Source: an uncultured Sphingobacteriaceae bacterium
GTDB lineage: Bacteria; Bacteroidota; Bacteroidia; Sphingobacteriales; Sphingobacteriaceae
DNA: 51,078 nucleotides
Assembly: GCA_946887045.1 (NCBI GenBank)
Contig: CAMPKC010000030.1
Span: 1 to 51,078, forward strand
Direction of reading: 5' to 3'
In this document: piece by piece, positions 9,110-17,565 of the stretch
Position numbering within the stretch: the stretch's first letter is position 1
How the letters are laid out: every line of letters begins with the position of its first letter
The notes under the pieces: generated by a model
Told to the model about the DNA's origin: nothing
Seen by the model: only the letters and a program-made list of their open reading frames with translations
Databases searched by the model: none
Made by a program: the position numbers and the translations under genes

Positions 9110-9525
9110 AAGTAGAATTAAAACGACTTAACGACGCTGTACATTTCGAAGCTTCAGGTGCAGAGGATGTGAAGGTTCATGTAGACGGTTCTGAAGCTAT
9201 CGGGGGGCAGGGACTCGGTGTTAGACCAATGGAGCTTGTGTTGATGGCTTTAGGCTCTTGCAGCTCTTTTGACCTGCTTTCTATCCTTAAAAAGCAACGT
9301 CAGGATGTAGCTGATGTATCTGTTTCTGTTAAAGGAGAGCGGAGGGACGGAGTGCCCGCTGTCTTTACAAAAATTCACATGACTTTTAATATCAGCGGGA
9401 ATTTAGATGCAGCTAAAGTTGATAAGGCCGCCGAACTTGCCGTGAAAAAATACTGTTCTGTGCATGATATGCTTGCGGCGGGCGGTGTAGAAATTACGTA
9501 TTCCATAAATCTAAATCATACTTAA
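9106..9525 (+). CDS. OsmC/Ohr-family protein
   Basis: The 139-residue protein has the two conserved redox cysteines of the OsmC fold, C52 in MALGSCSSFD and C117 in KKYCSVHDM. Family members reduce organic hydroperoxides or sulfur species through this cysteine pair as homodimers. The gene overlaps the sulfhydrylase by four bases (ATGA), so both are made from one mRNA. That pairing with a sulfide-using enzyme and the TSUP permease suggests sulfur or thiol homeostasis rather than osmotic stress (inference). A terminator follows at 9657-9686. Confidence 0.92.
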   Translation: MKVELKRLNDAVHFEASGAEDVKVHVDGSEAIGGQGLGVRPMELVLMALGSCSSFDLLSILKKQRQDVADVSVSVKGERRDGVPAVFTKIHMTFNISGNLDAAKVDKAAELAVKKYCSVHDMLAAGGVEITYSINLNHT

Positions 9526-9656
9526 TTATTAACTTTTAAATTTATCTCTGCTAAGCTGATGGTTTCTTAAGAAGGATAGGCATTCATTTTACAACGCTGT
9601 AATACGCTAAATGGCTGTCTGACCTTTATAAAGTTATGTGGATCGTATAATAAAGC

Positions 9657-9686
9657 GCCATTCGCTCAAAAAGCGGATGGCTTTTT
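9657..9686. terminator. Shared terminator between the OsmC and DUF2157 genes
   Basis: A 10-bp stem with one G-U pair (GCCATTCGCT with AGCGGATGGC) and a CAAAA loop is followed by TTTTT on the plus strand. On the minus strand the tail is moderately T-rich. It overlaps the stop codon of the convergent DUF2157 gene and can serve both. Bases 9526-9656 hold no other supported feature. Confidence 0.85.
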
Positions 9687-10764
9687 ATTTCTCAGGAGTT
9701 CCGTTTCTTTCTGTGTTTTTGTTCGAAAATATTTCAAGATTCCAGATCTTTTCTGCCTTTCGGCCGATAAGCCAGAATGAGATTGCCAGGATTCCAAAAA
9801 AAATCGCTTTATCGGTTCGATCCCATAAATATTCAAAATAGCGGGTGTAAATGTTAATCAGTAGAAAAGTAATTCCAAATTCTCTGGCAATTTCATCTTT
9901 TCTCTTAAGTCCGTAGATTATAAAACCCGCGGAAATCAGAGCGGAGATAATGCCGTAATAAAAAATGTCTTTTTGCTTAATGTTAAACCAATCTTCGAGG
10001 TTGCCAAAGTTTCCAAAGATAGAGAGCAACCATAACGAGACAAAAAGGTACAGCAGCCCAATAATATAGGTTGCAGTTCTAAATATCTCAAGAGTTTTGA
10101 TCCTGTAAAGGTTAAATCCTGCAAAGGTTAAAAATGCACCGAAAAACACAAAGCGTAAGGGGTAGTTCATGCGTAGAAAATAATCACTCCACGCAGTTTG
10201 GTAGCCCGTTTCTGTTCCGAACCAGCTTCCCAGAGAGATTAACGCAAAAGCCCAGATTACCTGCGATTTAAATTTCAGTGCTAAGTATCCATATACAAAA
10301 ACCGACAATAAAAACAATATTGAGAAATGACCTGAGCCATTATCGAGAGCCTTGCCCAGAAAGGCAATAGAGCTTGCGGTAAATAATACTCCTACAGATA
10401 TAGTCGCTTCGTTGCTGAAAATTTTTTCAGGAAACAGATCTTTGCTTTTTTGTCCCCGATAATAAAACCAGGCCGCCAACCCAGCCGAAATTACGCTGAT
10501 TATAATATCCGGTGTATCAGAAATCCTTGCTAGAAGATCAAGTACATCGTCATCAATAACCAAAGACGCAAATGCTATAAGTCCACAAGCTAAAGCAACC
10601 CAAAAAGAATATTGAGCCAGACGTCGCCAGTCAAACTCTTTTACATCATATGAATTTTTGAGTTGTTCGGCGGTTTCGGTATTAACAATTCCATTACTCT
10701 GCCAGTGGTTTATGGTACTGTTTAAAAAGTCCGCTTCCTGTTTATCAAGGTTAAGTTTTTTCAA
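9685..10764 (-). CDS. DUF2157 multi-pass membrane protein
   Basis: The 359-residue protein begins with about 50 soluble residues (MKKLNLDKQEADFLNSTIN, ending FDWRRLAQYSFW), the usual short domain ahead of the DUF2157 membrane region. Around ten hydrophobic segments follow, ending with a basic tail (NKNTERNGTPEK). No catalytic motif is visible and the function of the family is unknown to me. It follows ribF on the same strand with 31 bases between, so it may be read from the ftsX-ribF operon. Its stop lies within the bidirectional terminator. Confidence 0.8.
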   Translation of the reverse strand: MKKLNLDKQEADFLNSTINHWQSNGIVNTETAEQLKNSYDVKEFDWRRLAQYSFWVALACGLIAFASLVIDDDVLDLLARISDTPDIIISVISAGLAAWFYYRGQKSKDLFPEKIFSNEATISVGVLFTASSIAFLGKALDNGSGHFSILFLLSVFVYGYLALKFKSQVIWAFALISLGSWFGTETGYQTAWSDYFLRMNYPLRFVFFGAFLTFAGFNLYRIKTLEIFRTATYIIGLLYLFVSLWLLSIFGNFGNLEDWFNIKQKDIFYYGIISALISAGFIIYGLKRKDEIAREFGITFLLINIYTRYFEYLWDRTDKAIFFGILAISFWLIGRKAEKIWNLEIFSNKNTERNGTPEK

Positions 10765-10795
10765 AATGTCTTAAGATTATCTTAAAGATTTACCC

Positions 10796-11728
10796 TTAGG
10801 ATAACAAACTTATTGCCGATTGTTTATCCTTTGTAATTTGAGCCTTTAATTCATCCATATTATCAAACCGCATATCATCCCTGATAAAGTGATGATATTC
10901 AATTGTAATGTACTGGCGATAAATATCTCGCGAAAAGTCGAAAATGTTTACTTCTATGTTTTTTGACATACCGTTTATCGTGGGGCGATTTCCAATGTAT
11001 GCCATTCCATTATAGACTTGAGAGTCTGAGTCAATTTTTACCTTTACGGCATATATCCCGTCTCTCGGAATAAGCTTATAGTTTTCTTCAATTAAAAGAT
11101 TGGCTGTCGGAAAGCCCATTGTTCTTCCTAATTGATCCCCTTTTATAACTCTGCCGTATAAGCTAAAAGGATATCCAAGAAATTCGTTGGCCGTTTCTAC
11201 ATCTCCTTTTAACAAGGCTTGTCGTATTTGAGTTGAACTTATCGCAACATCGTGGATGTCTTGTTCCGGAATTTCTTCTACTTCGTAATTATAATCGGAA
11301 GAGCATTTTTGCAATTCTTTCAAGTCACCTTGGCGGTCTTTCCCAAAGTGATGGTCGTAACCAATGATGATTTTTCTGGTACCAATTTTATCAACCAGAA
11401 TTTGTTTGATATAGGTTTCTGCGCTAAGATTGGAGAAATCACGTGTAAACGGAGTAATGATCAAATGGTCAACTCCGAGGCCTTCTAAGAGTTTTGCCTT
11501 CTCATTAATAGTTGTGATTAGTTTTAGATTTACATCTTCAGGATTAATAATCATCCGCGGATGCGGGAAAAAAGTAAGGATTACACTTTCTCCGTTAATT
11601 TGCTTCGCAACTTCCGTTAGTCGTGATATTATTTTTCGATGTCCGATATGAACTCCGTCGAAAGTGCCGATAGTAACGACTGCGTTGTTAACCTTTTGAA
11701 ATTCATCCAGATGTCTGTAAACCTTCAT
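10796..11728 (-). CDS. ribF: Bifunctional riboflavin kinase/FAD synthetase
   Basis: Makes FMN from riboflavin and FAD from FMN. The 310 residues show the N-terminal adenylyltransferase with GTFDGVHIGH at 21-30 and GYDHHFGKDRQGD near 125. The C-terminal riboflavin kinase domain follows from about residue 185 (GRVIKGDQLGRTMGFPTANL and IPRDGIYAVKV). Length and domain order are standard. It lies 59 bases after truB on the minus strand; truB-ribF adjacency is common in bacteria. Confidence 0.98.
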   Translation of the reverse strand: MKVYRHLDEFQKVNNAVVTIGTFDGVHIGHRKIISRLTEVAKQINGESVILTFFPHPRMIINPEDVNLKLITTINEKAKLLEGLGVDHLIITPFTRDFSNLSAETYIKQILVDKIGTRKIIIGYDHHFGKDRQGDLKELQKCSSDYNYEVEEIPEQDIHDVAISSTQIRQALLKGDVETANEFLGYPFSLYGRVIKGDQLGRTMGFPTANLLIEENYKLIPRDGIYAVKVKIDSDSQVYNGMAYIGNRPTINGMSKNIEVNIFDFSRDIYRQYITIEYHHFIRDDMRFDNMDELKAQITKDKQSAISLLS

Positions 11729-11787
11729 TATCCGGCTAATTTATGGAAATTGTATTGATTGAGAACAGAAATGGCACACTATTAAGT

Positions 11788-12516
11788 TTAGATAGCGTCA
11801 TCCGATAGGGCAGTACGATCTTTTAAACTTCTGACATGATTCACAAGTTCCATTACTTCATAGGCGTTATCAACATGAAAATCGCCGCTACGTGTTCTTC
11901 TTAATTTAGATAGATAAGCTCCGTTATTTAATAACTTACCAAAGTCGTAAGCCAGTGACCGGATGTATGTACCCTTGCTGCAAACCACTCTGAAATCCAC
12001 TTCAGGTAATTCAATACGGGTTATCTCAAATTCTGAAATGCTTACCTTACGGGATTTTAGCTCTACAGTTTCACCCCGCCTTGCTTTTAAATACAATCGC
12101 TCCCCGTCTACTTTTACAGCCGAGTGTGCGGGAGGGAATTGTTCAATATCACCAATAAAGTTTTTGCAGTTTTCTATGATCTCTGCTTCTGTAAGCTCAC
12201 TAATATTAAATGTAGCGTCAACCTCGGTTTCTAGATCATAAGAAGGGGTTGTGGCACCTAAAGTCATAGTGCCTGTATATTCTTTATCCTGAGCCTGAAA
12301 CTCATCGATTTTTTTGGTGAGTTTGCCTGTGCAGATTATTAATAAGCCGGTAGCCAAGGGATCCAGGGTTCCGGCATGACCGACTTTAAGTTTTAGCGGT
12401 TTAAAAGAGTTTCTTATTTTCCCAACAACATCGAAGCTGGTCCATTTGTAAGGCTTATTGATCAGGAGCATTTCGCCTTCTGCGAAATTAAAATCAGGGA
12501 AAGTTTTTTCAGACAC
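11788..12516 (-). CDS. truB: tRNA pseudouridine(55) synthase
   Basis: Converts U55 of the T-loop of tRNAs to pseudouridine. The 242-residue protein has motif II VGHAGTLDPLATGLL with the catalytic Asp52, the N-terminal LLINKPYKWTSFDVV and the later SKGTYIRSLAYDFG. It starts with GTG: the codon at 12514-12516 overlaps the uppP stop as TAGTG, implying coupled translation. It is somewhat shorter than E. coli TruB because a large C-terminal PUA domain is missing, as in many Bacteroidota. Confidence 0.97.
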   Translation of the reverse strand: MSEKTFPDFNFAEGEMLLINKPYKWTSFDVVGKIRNSFKPLKLKVGHAGTLDPLATGLLIICTGKLTKKIDEFQAQDKEYTGTMTLGATTPSYDLETEVDATFNISELTEAEIIENCKNFIGDIEQFPPAHSAVKVDGERLYLKARRGETVELKSRKVSISEFEITRIELPEVDFRVVCSKGTYIRSLAYDFGKLLNNGAYLSKLRRTRSGDFHVDNAYEVMELVNHVRSLKDRTALSDDAI

Positions 12517-13301
12517 TATACAATTTTCAAATCGTAGCCGAGTACATAAAGAAGAATAATAGCTACACCAACAATAATCCGGTAATACCCGAAAACTTTA
12601 AATCCATGCTTTGTAACATAGCTTACAAAAGACCTGATGGCTAACAAGGCAACAACAAATGCAACGATATTGCCGATAATAAGGACGTTAAGATCTGTTG
12701 AAGCGAACCCGGTCTCTTTATAGAATTTTAACATTTTATAGCCTGTAGCCGCAAACATGGTCGGTACAGCCAGAAAGAAGGAAAATTCTGCAGCTGCTTT
12801 ACGTGTAAGTTTCTGACTTAATCCACCGATGATTGTAGCTGCAGATCTTGATACGCCTGGTATCATGGCGATCACCTGGAACAGCCCTATAGAAAAAGCT
12901 TCACGATAATTTATATCGAAATCTATTTCTCCTCCTTTAAACCATTTATCGATGAACAGAAGAATGATTCCTCCTAACACGAGCATCGCAGCAACAACCA
13001 GAACATTTTCCAAAAGCATGTCGATATAATCGTTTAAAAGAAATCCAACGACTGCAGCGGGCAGAAATGCAACAAACAGTTTAAAGTAGAAGTCAAAAGA
13101 TTTGAAAAAGCGGCGACGGTATAAAACGATAACCGATAAAATTGCTCCAAACTGTATCGCCACATTAAACATCTTCACAAAAGGATCGGTTTCGATGCCC
13201 ATAATGGCAGAACCGATAATCATATGCCCGGTAGAGGAAACCGGTAGAAATTCAGTCACACCTTCTATAATAGCAAGGATAATTGCTTCGAAAATACTCA
13301 T
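12516..13301 (-). CDS. uppP: Undecaprenyl-diphosphatase (bacitracin resistance protein)
   Basis: Membrane phosphatase that recycles undecaprenyl pyrophosphate to the monophosphate carrier for peptidoglycan and other envelope polymers. The 261 residues show the two family motifs, [14 protein letters not shown] at 13-26 and [14 protein letters not shown] near 145-160, plus about seven or eight membrane helices. It lies between a DUF3098 protein and truB, with its stop overlapping the truB start. Confidence 0.97.
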   Translation of the reverse strand: MSIFEAIILAIIEGVTEFLPVSSTGHMIIGSAIMGIETDPFVKMFNVAIQFGAILSVIVLYRRRFFKSFDFYFKLFVAFLPAAVVGFLLNDYIDMLLENVLVVAAMLVLGGIILLFIDKWFKGGEIDFDINYREAFSIGLFQVIAMIPGVSRSAATIIGGLSQKLTRKAAAEFSFFLAVPTMFAATGYKMLKFYKETGFASTDLNVLIIGNIVAFVVALLAIRSFVSYVTKHGFKVFGYYRIIVGVAIILLYVLGYDLKIV

Positions 13302-13310
13302 AAGAGGGTG

Positions 13311-13544
13311 TTAGCTTCGTTTTTTAAGAATCGCAAAAAAGCCTATGCCGAATCCAATCAGAACTACAATAGGAGCAAGTATTATTTTTCGGAAATCGTA
13401 AATATCAGTATCGCCTATCATGAGCATAAATCCAAGTACTACAACCGCAATGCTGATGAGCATCAGACGATAGTTGCTTTTTTCGAATACAAATTGTACC
13501 GTAGTGTTTTCAGCTGTTGTGCTTGTTGTTTTCTTTTGTGCCAT
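13311..13544 (-). CDS. DUF3098 small membrane protein
   Basis: The 77-residue protein has a Ser/Thr-rich N-terminus followed by FEKSNYRLMLISIAVVVLGF and a second hydrophobic helix (APIVVLIGFGIGFFAIL), ending KKRS. This matches DUF3098, a two-helix protein found next to ftsX in Bacteroidota. Its ATG overlaps the ftsX stop (TAATG), so translation is probably coupled. The function is unknown; position suggests the division or cell-wall machinery (inference). Confidence 0.88.
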   Translation of the reverse strand: MAQKKTTSTTAENTTVQFVFEKSNYRLMLISIAVVVLGFMLMIGDTDIYDFRKIILAPIVVLIGFGIGFFAILKKRS

Positions 13545-14422
13545 TATCTGTAAAGGTCGTAAATTTTTGAACGCAGATATTTGCTTACTGCGAAATAAGT
13601 GCTAAGTAAAGATATTAATATGCCAATGATTAGTACACTGGCAAATACTATTGCAAACTCGGTATAGTTTCTTAAAATTACTAACTCCGGAATTTGCTGC
13701 TGTGCAACATATAAAGTTATCAGTAAAAGAATAATCGCAATTAGTGCCCCTAATAAACCATGAAGAACGCCGTAAGTTAAAAATGGTTTTCTTATAAAGC
13801 TTTTGGTTGCGCCAACCAGTTGCATACTTTTGATAAGAAAACGCTGTGAATAGATCGAAAGTCGGATTGTGTTATTTATTAAGGCAATAGAGATCATTAA
13901 TAATACACATGCAAACCCAAGGATAACCAGCCCGATGATCCGGATGTTTTGGTTTACCATATCAATCAGAGATTTTTGATAAATCACTTCTTTGACCAAA
14001 GGATTTTTGGTGAGTTCATTGCTGAAACTTTGAATACTGGCGTTATTGGCGTGCTCGGCCTTCATGTAAATATCAATAGAAGAGAGAAGAGGATTGTATC
14101 CTAGAAACTCTACGAATTCTTCACCTAAATCCTTTTGAAGATTTCGTGCTGCAAGCTCTTTACTTACATATTGAGAATTTAAAACATAGGGATGGGCATC
14201 GAGTTGTTTTTGTAATGCCAGCACATCAACTTCTTTTGCTCCATCACTTACGATGATATTCAGAACAATATTTTCCTTTACATAATTAGAAAGATTTCTT
14301 GCGTGAACCATGATAAGGCCCAGTAAACCGATCATTAGTAAAACTAAAGCAATACTAATAACGGTAGAAATGTAAACGGTTTTAGTCTTTTTAGCAGCAG
14401 AACTGCTTTCAAATTCTTCCAT
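13544..14422 (-). CDS. ftsX: Cell division protein FtsX
   Basis: FtsX is the membrane partner of the FtsE ATPase and transmits a signal to periplasmic peptidoglycan hydrolases at the septum. The 292 residues show a short cytoplasmic N-terminus, a first helix at about 17-40 (VISIALVLLMIGLLGLIMVH), a periplasmic domain of about 120 residues and three C-terminal helices (about 165-190, 213-238 and 258-283). It heads the minus-strand string ftsX, DUF3098, uppP, truB, ribF. ftsE is not adjacent, as often in Bacteroidota. It is divergent from leuS. Confidence 0.95.
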   Translation of the reverse strand: MEEFESSSAAKKTKTVYISTVISIALVLLMIGLLGLIMVHARNLSNYVKENIVLNIIVSDGAKEVDVLALQKQLDAHPYVLNSQYVSKELAARNLQKDLGEEFVEFLGYNPLLSSIDIYMKAEHANNASIQSFSNELTKNPLVKEVIYQKSLIDMVNQNIRIIGLVILGFACVLLMISIALINNTIRLSIYSQRFLIKSMQLVGATKSFIRKPFLTYGVLHGLLGALIAIILLLITLYVAQQQIPELVILRNYTEFAIVFASVLIIGILISLLSTYFAVSKYLRSKIYDLYR

Positions 14423-14545
14423 AATGTCTGTTTAGAATACGCGAAAATAAAAATTAAAGCCTAGAAACGTGAAAAAAGGATAGTTAATATCTGTTAAATA
14501 CAGTTTTAGCCTTTTACATTTAATTATCACATAACGTTCATCAGC

Positions 14546-14574
14546 TTAAGGAGGTTTATTTCTCCTCCTCTTAA
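14546..14574. repeat. Inverted repeat in the ftsX/leuS divergent spacer
   Basis: TTAAGGAGG (14546-14554) pairs with CCTCC-TC-TTAA (14564-14574) with a two-base bulge. It lies upstream of a TATTTTCG sequence (14590-14597) that resembles the leuS -7 element, so it would sit outside the leuS transcript. It may be an operator. The internal GGAGG looks like a Shine-Dalgarno sequence but no start codon follows. Confidence 0.3.
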
Positions 14575-14616
14575 ATCCTTCAATTTTAGTATTTTCGCTG
14601 CCCAACAAATAGCGAA

Positions 14617-17436
14617 ATGGATTATCAGTTCAGAGACTTAGAAAAAAAGTGGCAACAATTTTGGGCCGGGAAGCAGACTTATAAGGTTGATAACACTTCT
14701 CAGAAACCCAAATATTATGTTTTGGATATGTTTCCTTATCCTTCGGGCGCAGGTTTGCATGTTGGACACCCGCTAGGCTATATTGCTTCGGATATTTTTG
14801 CACGCTATAAACGCCTGAAAGGATTTAATGTATTGCATCCAATGGGTTATGACTCATTCGGTCTGCCTGCAGAGCAGTATGCCATTCAAACCGGCCAGCA
14901 TCCGGCACTAACAACGGAAGAAAATATTGCGACGTATCGTCGTCAGTTAGATCAGATCGGTTTTTCTTTCGACTGGAGTCGGGAGGTTAGAACCAGCGAT
15001 CCGGGATATTATAAATGGACGCAATGGATCTTCATGCAATTATTCAATTCGTGGTATAATCTTGAATCGGATAAAGCGGAATCTATACAAAAACTGATAG
15101 AGCATTTTGAAACTAAAGGTTCAGAGGGTGTTCGGGCTGTTTCCGATGAGGAAGTTCTGAGCTTTTCAGCGGATGAATGGAAGCAGATGCACGAAGGTCA
15201 GCAGCAAGTTGAACTCTTAAAATATCGCCTGACCTTTCTTAAAGAAAGTACGGTAAACTGGTGCGCTGCTTTAGGTACTGTTTTGGCAAATGACGAAGTA
15301 AAGGAAGGTGTTTCGGAGCGTGGCGGCTATCCTGTTGAACAGAAAAAAATGATGCAATGGAGCATGCGTATCACCGCTTATGCCGACCGTTTGCTCCAGG
15401 GATTGGACAATATCGACTGGCCCGACCCGCTGAAAGAAATGCAGCGCAATTGGATTGGCAAGAGTACAGGAGCATCGGTAATCTTCCCTCTTGAGCGTCA
15501 GGCTGACAACTCACAACCTACAACTCAAAACTATATAGAAGTTTTTACCACTCGTGTCGACACTATTTTCGGAGTAAGCTTTCTTGTTATTGCTCCTGAA
15601 CATGAGTTAGTAAGCTCACTAACTACTGCGGAGCAAAAAGCTGAGATTGATGCATACATCGCGCAAACTAAAAAGAAGTCAGAACTGGACCGGATGGCAG
15701 ACGCTAAAACCGTTTCCGGGGCATTTACCGGTAGTTACGCCTTAAATCCGTTAAACGGAGCAAAGATTCCTGTTTGGATTGCTGATTATGTGCTGGCTGG
15801 TTATGGTACGGGCGCCGTAATGGCGGTTCCATCAGGCGATCAGCGCGACTGGCTTTTTGCGAAGCACTTTAACCTGCCAATAATTCAGATTTTGGATGCG
15901 CAGAAGGATATTGAGCATGAAGCCGATGCAACAAAAGAAGGCCGCTATGTTAATTCGGATTTCATTAATGGCTTAACTTACCAGGAAGCTATTCCATCTT
16001 TAATTCAAAAATTGGAGGAGTTAAAAGCAGGTAAAGCTAAGATACAATACCGTATGCGGGATGCCATTTTCGGTCGTCAGCGTTATTGGGGTGAACCTGT
16101 TCCTGTTTATTTTAAAGAGGGTCTTCCTTATTTAATAGATGAAAAAGATTTGCCCCTGGTTTTGCCGGAAGTGGATAAATATCTTCCTACAGAAAGCGGT
16201 GAGCCACCTTTGGGCAGGGCGAAAGACTGGAAATACAAGGATCAATACGAGTATGAATTAAGTACTATGCCAGGCTGGGCGGGTTCAAGCTGGTACTGGT
16301 ACAGATACATGGCGTCTCCTGAAGACCGTAACGAAAATGCCTTTGCTCCTCAGTCTGCTATTGAGTATTGGAAAGACGTAGATTTATACATCGGTGGATC
16401 AGAACACGCGACGGGCCATTTGCTTTACAGCCGATTCTGGAATAAGTTTCTGAAGGATCTGGGATATGTGAATGAAGAAGAACCTTTTAAAAAGCTGATA
16501 AATCAAGGGATGATTCAGGGTAGGTCTAACTTTGTTTACCGCATAATCGATGAGGAAGGGAAGGGAACAAATACGTTTGTCTCGAACGGATTAAAAGATC
16601 AATATAAGACTTCAGCAGTTCACGTGGATGTTAACATTGTTGAAAATGATGTTCTTGATCTGGAAAGATTCAGAAGTTCACGAGAGGAATACGCAAATGC
16701 CGAGTTCGTTTTTGAAAATGGCAAATACATCTGCGGTGTTGAGGTTGAGAAAATGTCTAAATCAAAGTTCAACGTAGTAAATCCTGATGATATAATTGAA
16801 CGCTACGGGGCAGATACGCTTCGTTTGTATGAAATGTTCCTTGGGCCTTTAGAGCAAAGTAAACCATGGAATACAAATGGTATTGAAGGGGTTTTTAAAT
16901 TTTTACGTAAGCTTTGGAGATTGTTTCACGACGATCAGTTTAATTTCAAAGTTTCTGAAGATGAGCCCACGAAAGCAGAGTTAAAAGCATTGCATAAAAT
17001 TATCCGTAAAGTGGAAGAAGATATTGAGCGTTTTTCTTTCAATACTTCGGTTTCCAGTTTTATGATTTGTGTAAACGAGCTTACTGATTTGAAATGCAAC
17101 AAGCGTAAAGTTCTTCAGCATCTGGTAGTTGTTCTTGCTCCGTACGCACCACACATTACGGAAGAATTGTGGACCCTTTTAGGGAACGAGGAAGGATCGC
17201 TTACTTATGCTTCGTACCCTGAATTTAATCCGGCTTACCTGGTCGAGGATGAGTTCGCTTATCCGATATCTTTCAACGGTAAAATGAAGATGAATTTAAA
17301 TATGCCGCTAACACTCGAAGTTCCGGAGATTGAGAAATTCGTTCTGGATAATGCGGATGTTCAAAGACATCTTGACGGGAAGTCACCTAAGAAGATGATT
17401 GTTGTAAAGGGAAAAATCGTAAATCTGGTTGTCTAG
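14617..17436 (+). CDS. leuS: Leucyl-tRNA synthetase
   Basis: Class Ia aminoacyl-tRNA synthetase that charges tRNA-Leu, with an editing domain. The 939 residues carry the HIGH motif as HVGH (48-51, in [14 protein letters not shown]), the editing CP1 domain (about 245-440, with [12 protein letters not shown]), the catalytic-site [12 protein letters not shown] and the KMSKS motif at 712-716. The anticodon-binding domain follows. A leucine-specific insert precedes KMSKS. Residues 297-306 ([10 protein letters not shown]) are encoded by a seven-base periodic repeat (15506-15533) at the edge of the editing domain. A terminator follows at 17456-17489. Confidence 0.99.
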   Translation: MDYQFRDLEKKWQQFWAGKQTYKVDNTSQKPKYYVLDMFPYPSGAGLHVGHPLGYIASDIFARYKRLKGFNVLHPMGYDSFGLPAEQYAIQTGQHPALTTEENIATYRRQLDQIGFSFDWSREVRTSDPGYYKWTQWIFMQLFNSWYNLESDKAESIQKLIEHFETKGSEGVRAVSDEEVLSFSADEWKQMHEGQQQVELLKYRLTFLKESTVNWCAALGTVLANDEVKEGVSERGGYPVEQKKMMQWSMRITAYADRLLQGLDNIDWPDPLKEMQRNWIGKSTGASVIFPLERQADNSQPTTQNYIEVFTTRVDTIFGVSFLVIAPEHELVSSLTTAEQKAEIDAYIAQTKKKSELDRMADAKTVSGAFTGSYALNPLNGAKIPVWIADYVLAGYGTGAVMAVPSGDQRDWLFAKHFNLPIIQILDAQKDIEHEADATKEGRYVNSDFINGLTYQEAIPSLIQKLEELKAGKAKIQYRMRDAIFGRQRYWGEPVPVYFKEGLPYLIDEKDLPLVLPEVDKYLPTESGEPPLGRAKDWKYKDQYEYELSTMPGWAGSSWYWYRYMASPEDRNENAFAPQSAIEYWKDVDLYIGGSEHATGHLLYSRFWNKFLKDLGYVNEEEPFKKLINQGMIQGRSNFVYRIIDEEGKGTNTFVSNGLKDQYKTSAVHVDVNIVENDVLDLERFRSSREEYANAEFVFENGKYICGVEVEKMSKSKFNVVNPDDIIERYGADTLRLYEMFLGPLEQSKPWNTNGIEGVFKFLRKLWRLFHDDQFNFKVSEDEPTKAELKALHKIIRKVEEDIERFSFNTSVSSFMICVNELTDLKCNKRKVLQHLVVVLAPYAPHITEELWTLLGNEEGSLTYASYPEFNPAYLVEDEFAYPISFNGKMKMNLNMPLTLEVPEIEKFVLDNADVQRHLDGKSPKKMIVVKGKIVNLVV
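15506..15533 (+). repeat. Four degenerate seven-base repeats inside leuS
   Basis: ACAACTC, ACAACCT, ACAACTC and AAAACTA follow each other in perfect seven-base phase. Because seven is not a multiple of three, the encoded residues are not a simple peptide repeat. They fall in a surface-type linker of LeuS. Confidence 0.6.
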
Positions 17437-17455
17437 AATATAACTAAACAAATGG

Positions 17456-17489
17456 AAAAAGCGATAGGAGAGATTCTATCGCTTTTTTT
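17456..17489 (+). terminator. Rho-independent terminator of leuS
   Basis: AAAAA plus stem GCGATAG/CTATCGC (17461-17467, 17476-17482) with an eight-base loop, then seven T residues, 20 bases after the leuS stop. Confidence 0.93.
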
Positions 17490-17534
17490 ACGTTACAGCG
17501 ATTTATAATACCAACGCCCTTGTAACATTCGGTC

Positions 17535-17542
17535 TATCTTTG
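17535..17542 (+). promoter_or_regulatory. -7 promoter element of the outer-membrane receptor gene
   Basis: TATCTTTG matches TAnnTTTG exactly, 23 bases before the ATG at 17566. A TTG lies upstream but with a shorter spacer than usual. Confidence 0.55.
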
Positions 17543-17565
17543 CGACTAATATCAAAATTCCAATA

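Noticed and set aside
14546..14574. T-box or leader attenuator for leuS
   Set aside because: No T-box elements, and the inverted repeat lies upstream of the likely leuS promoter.
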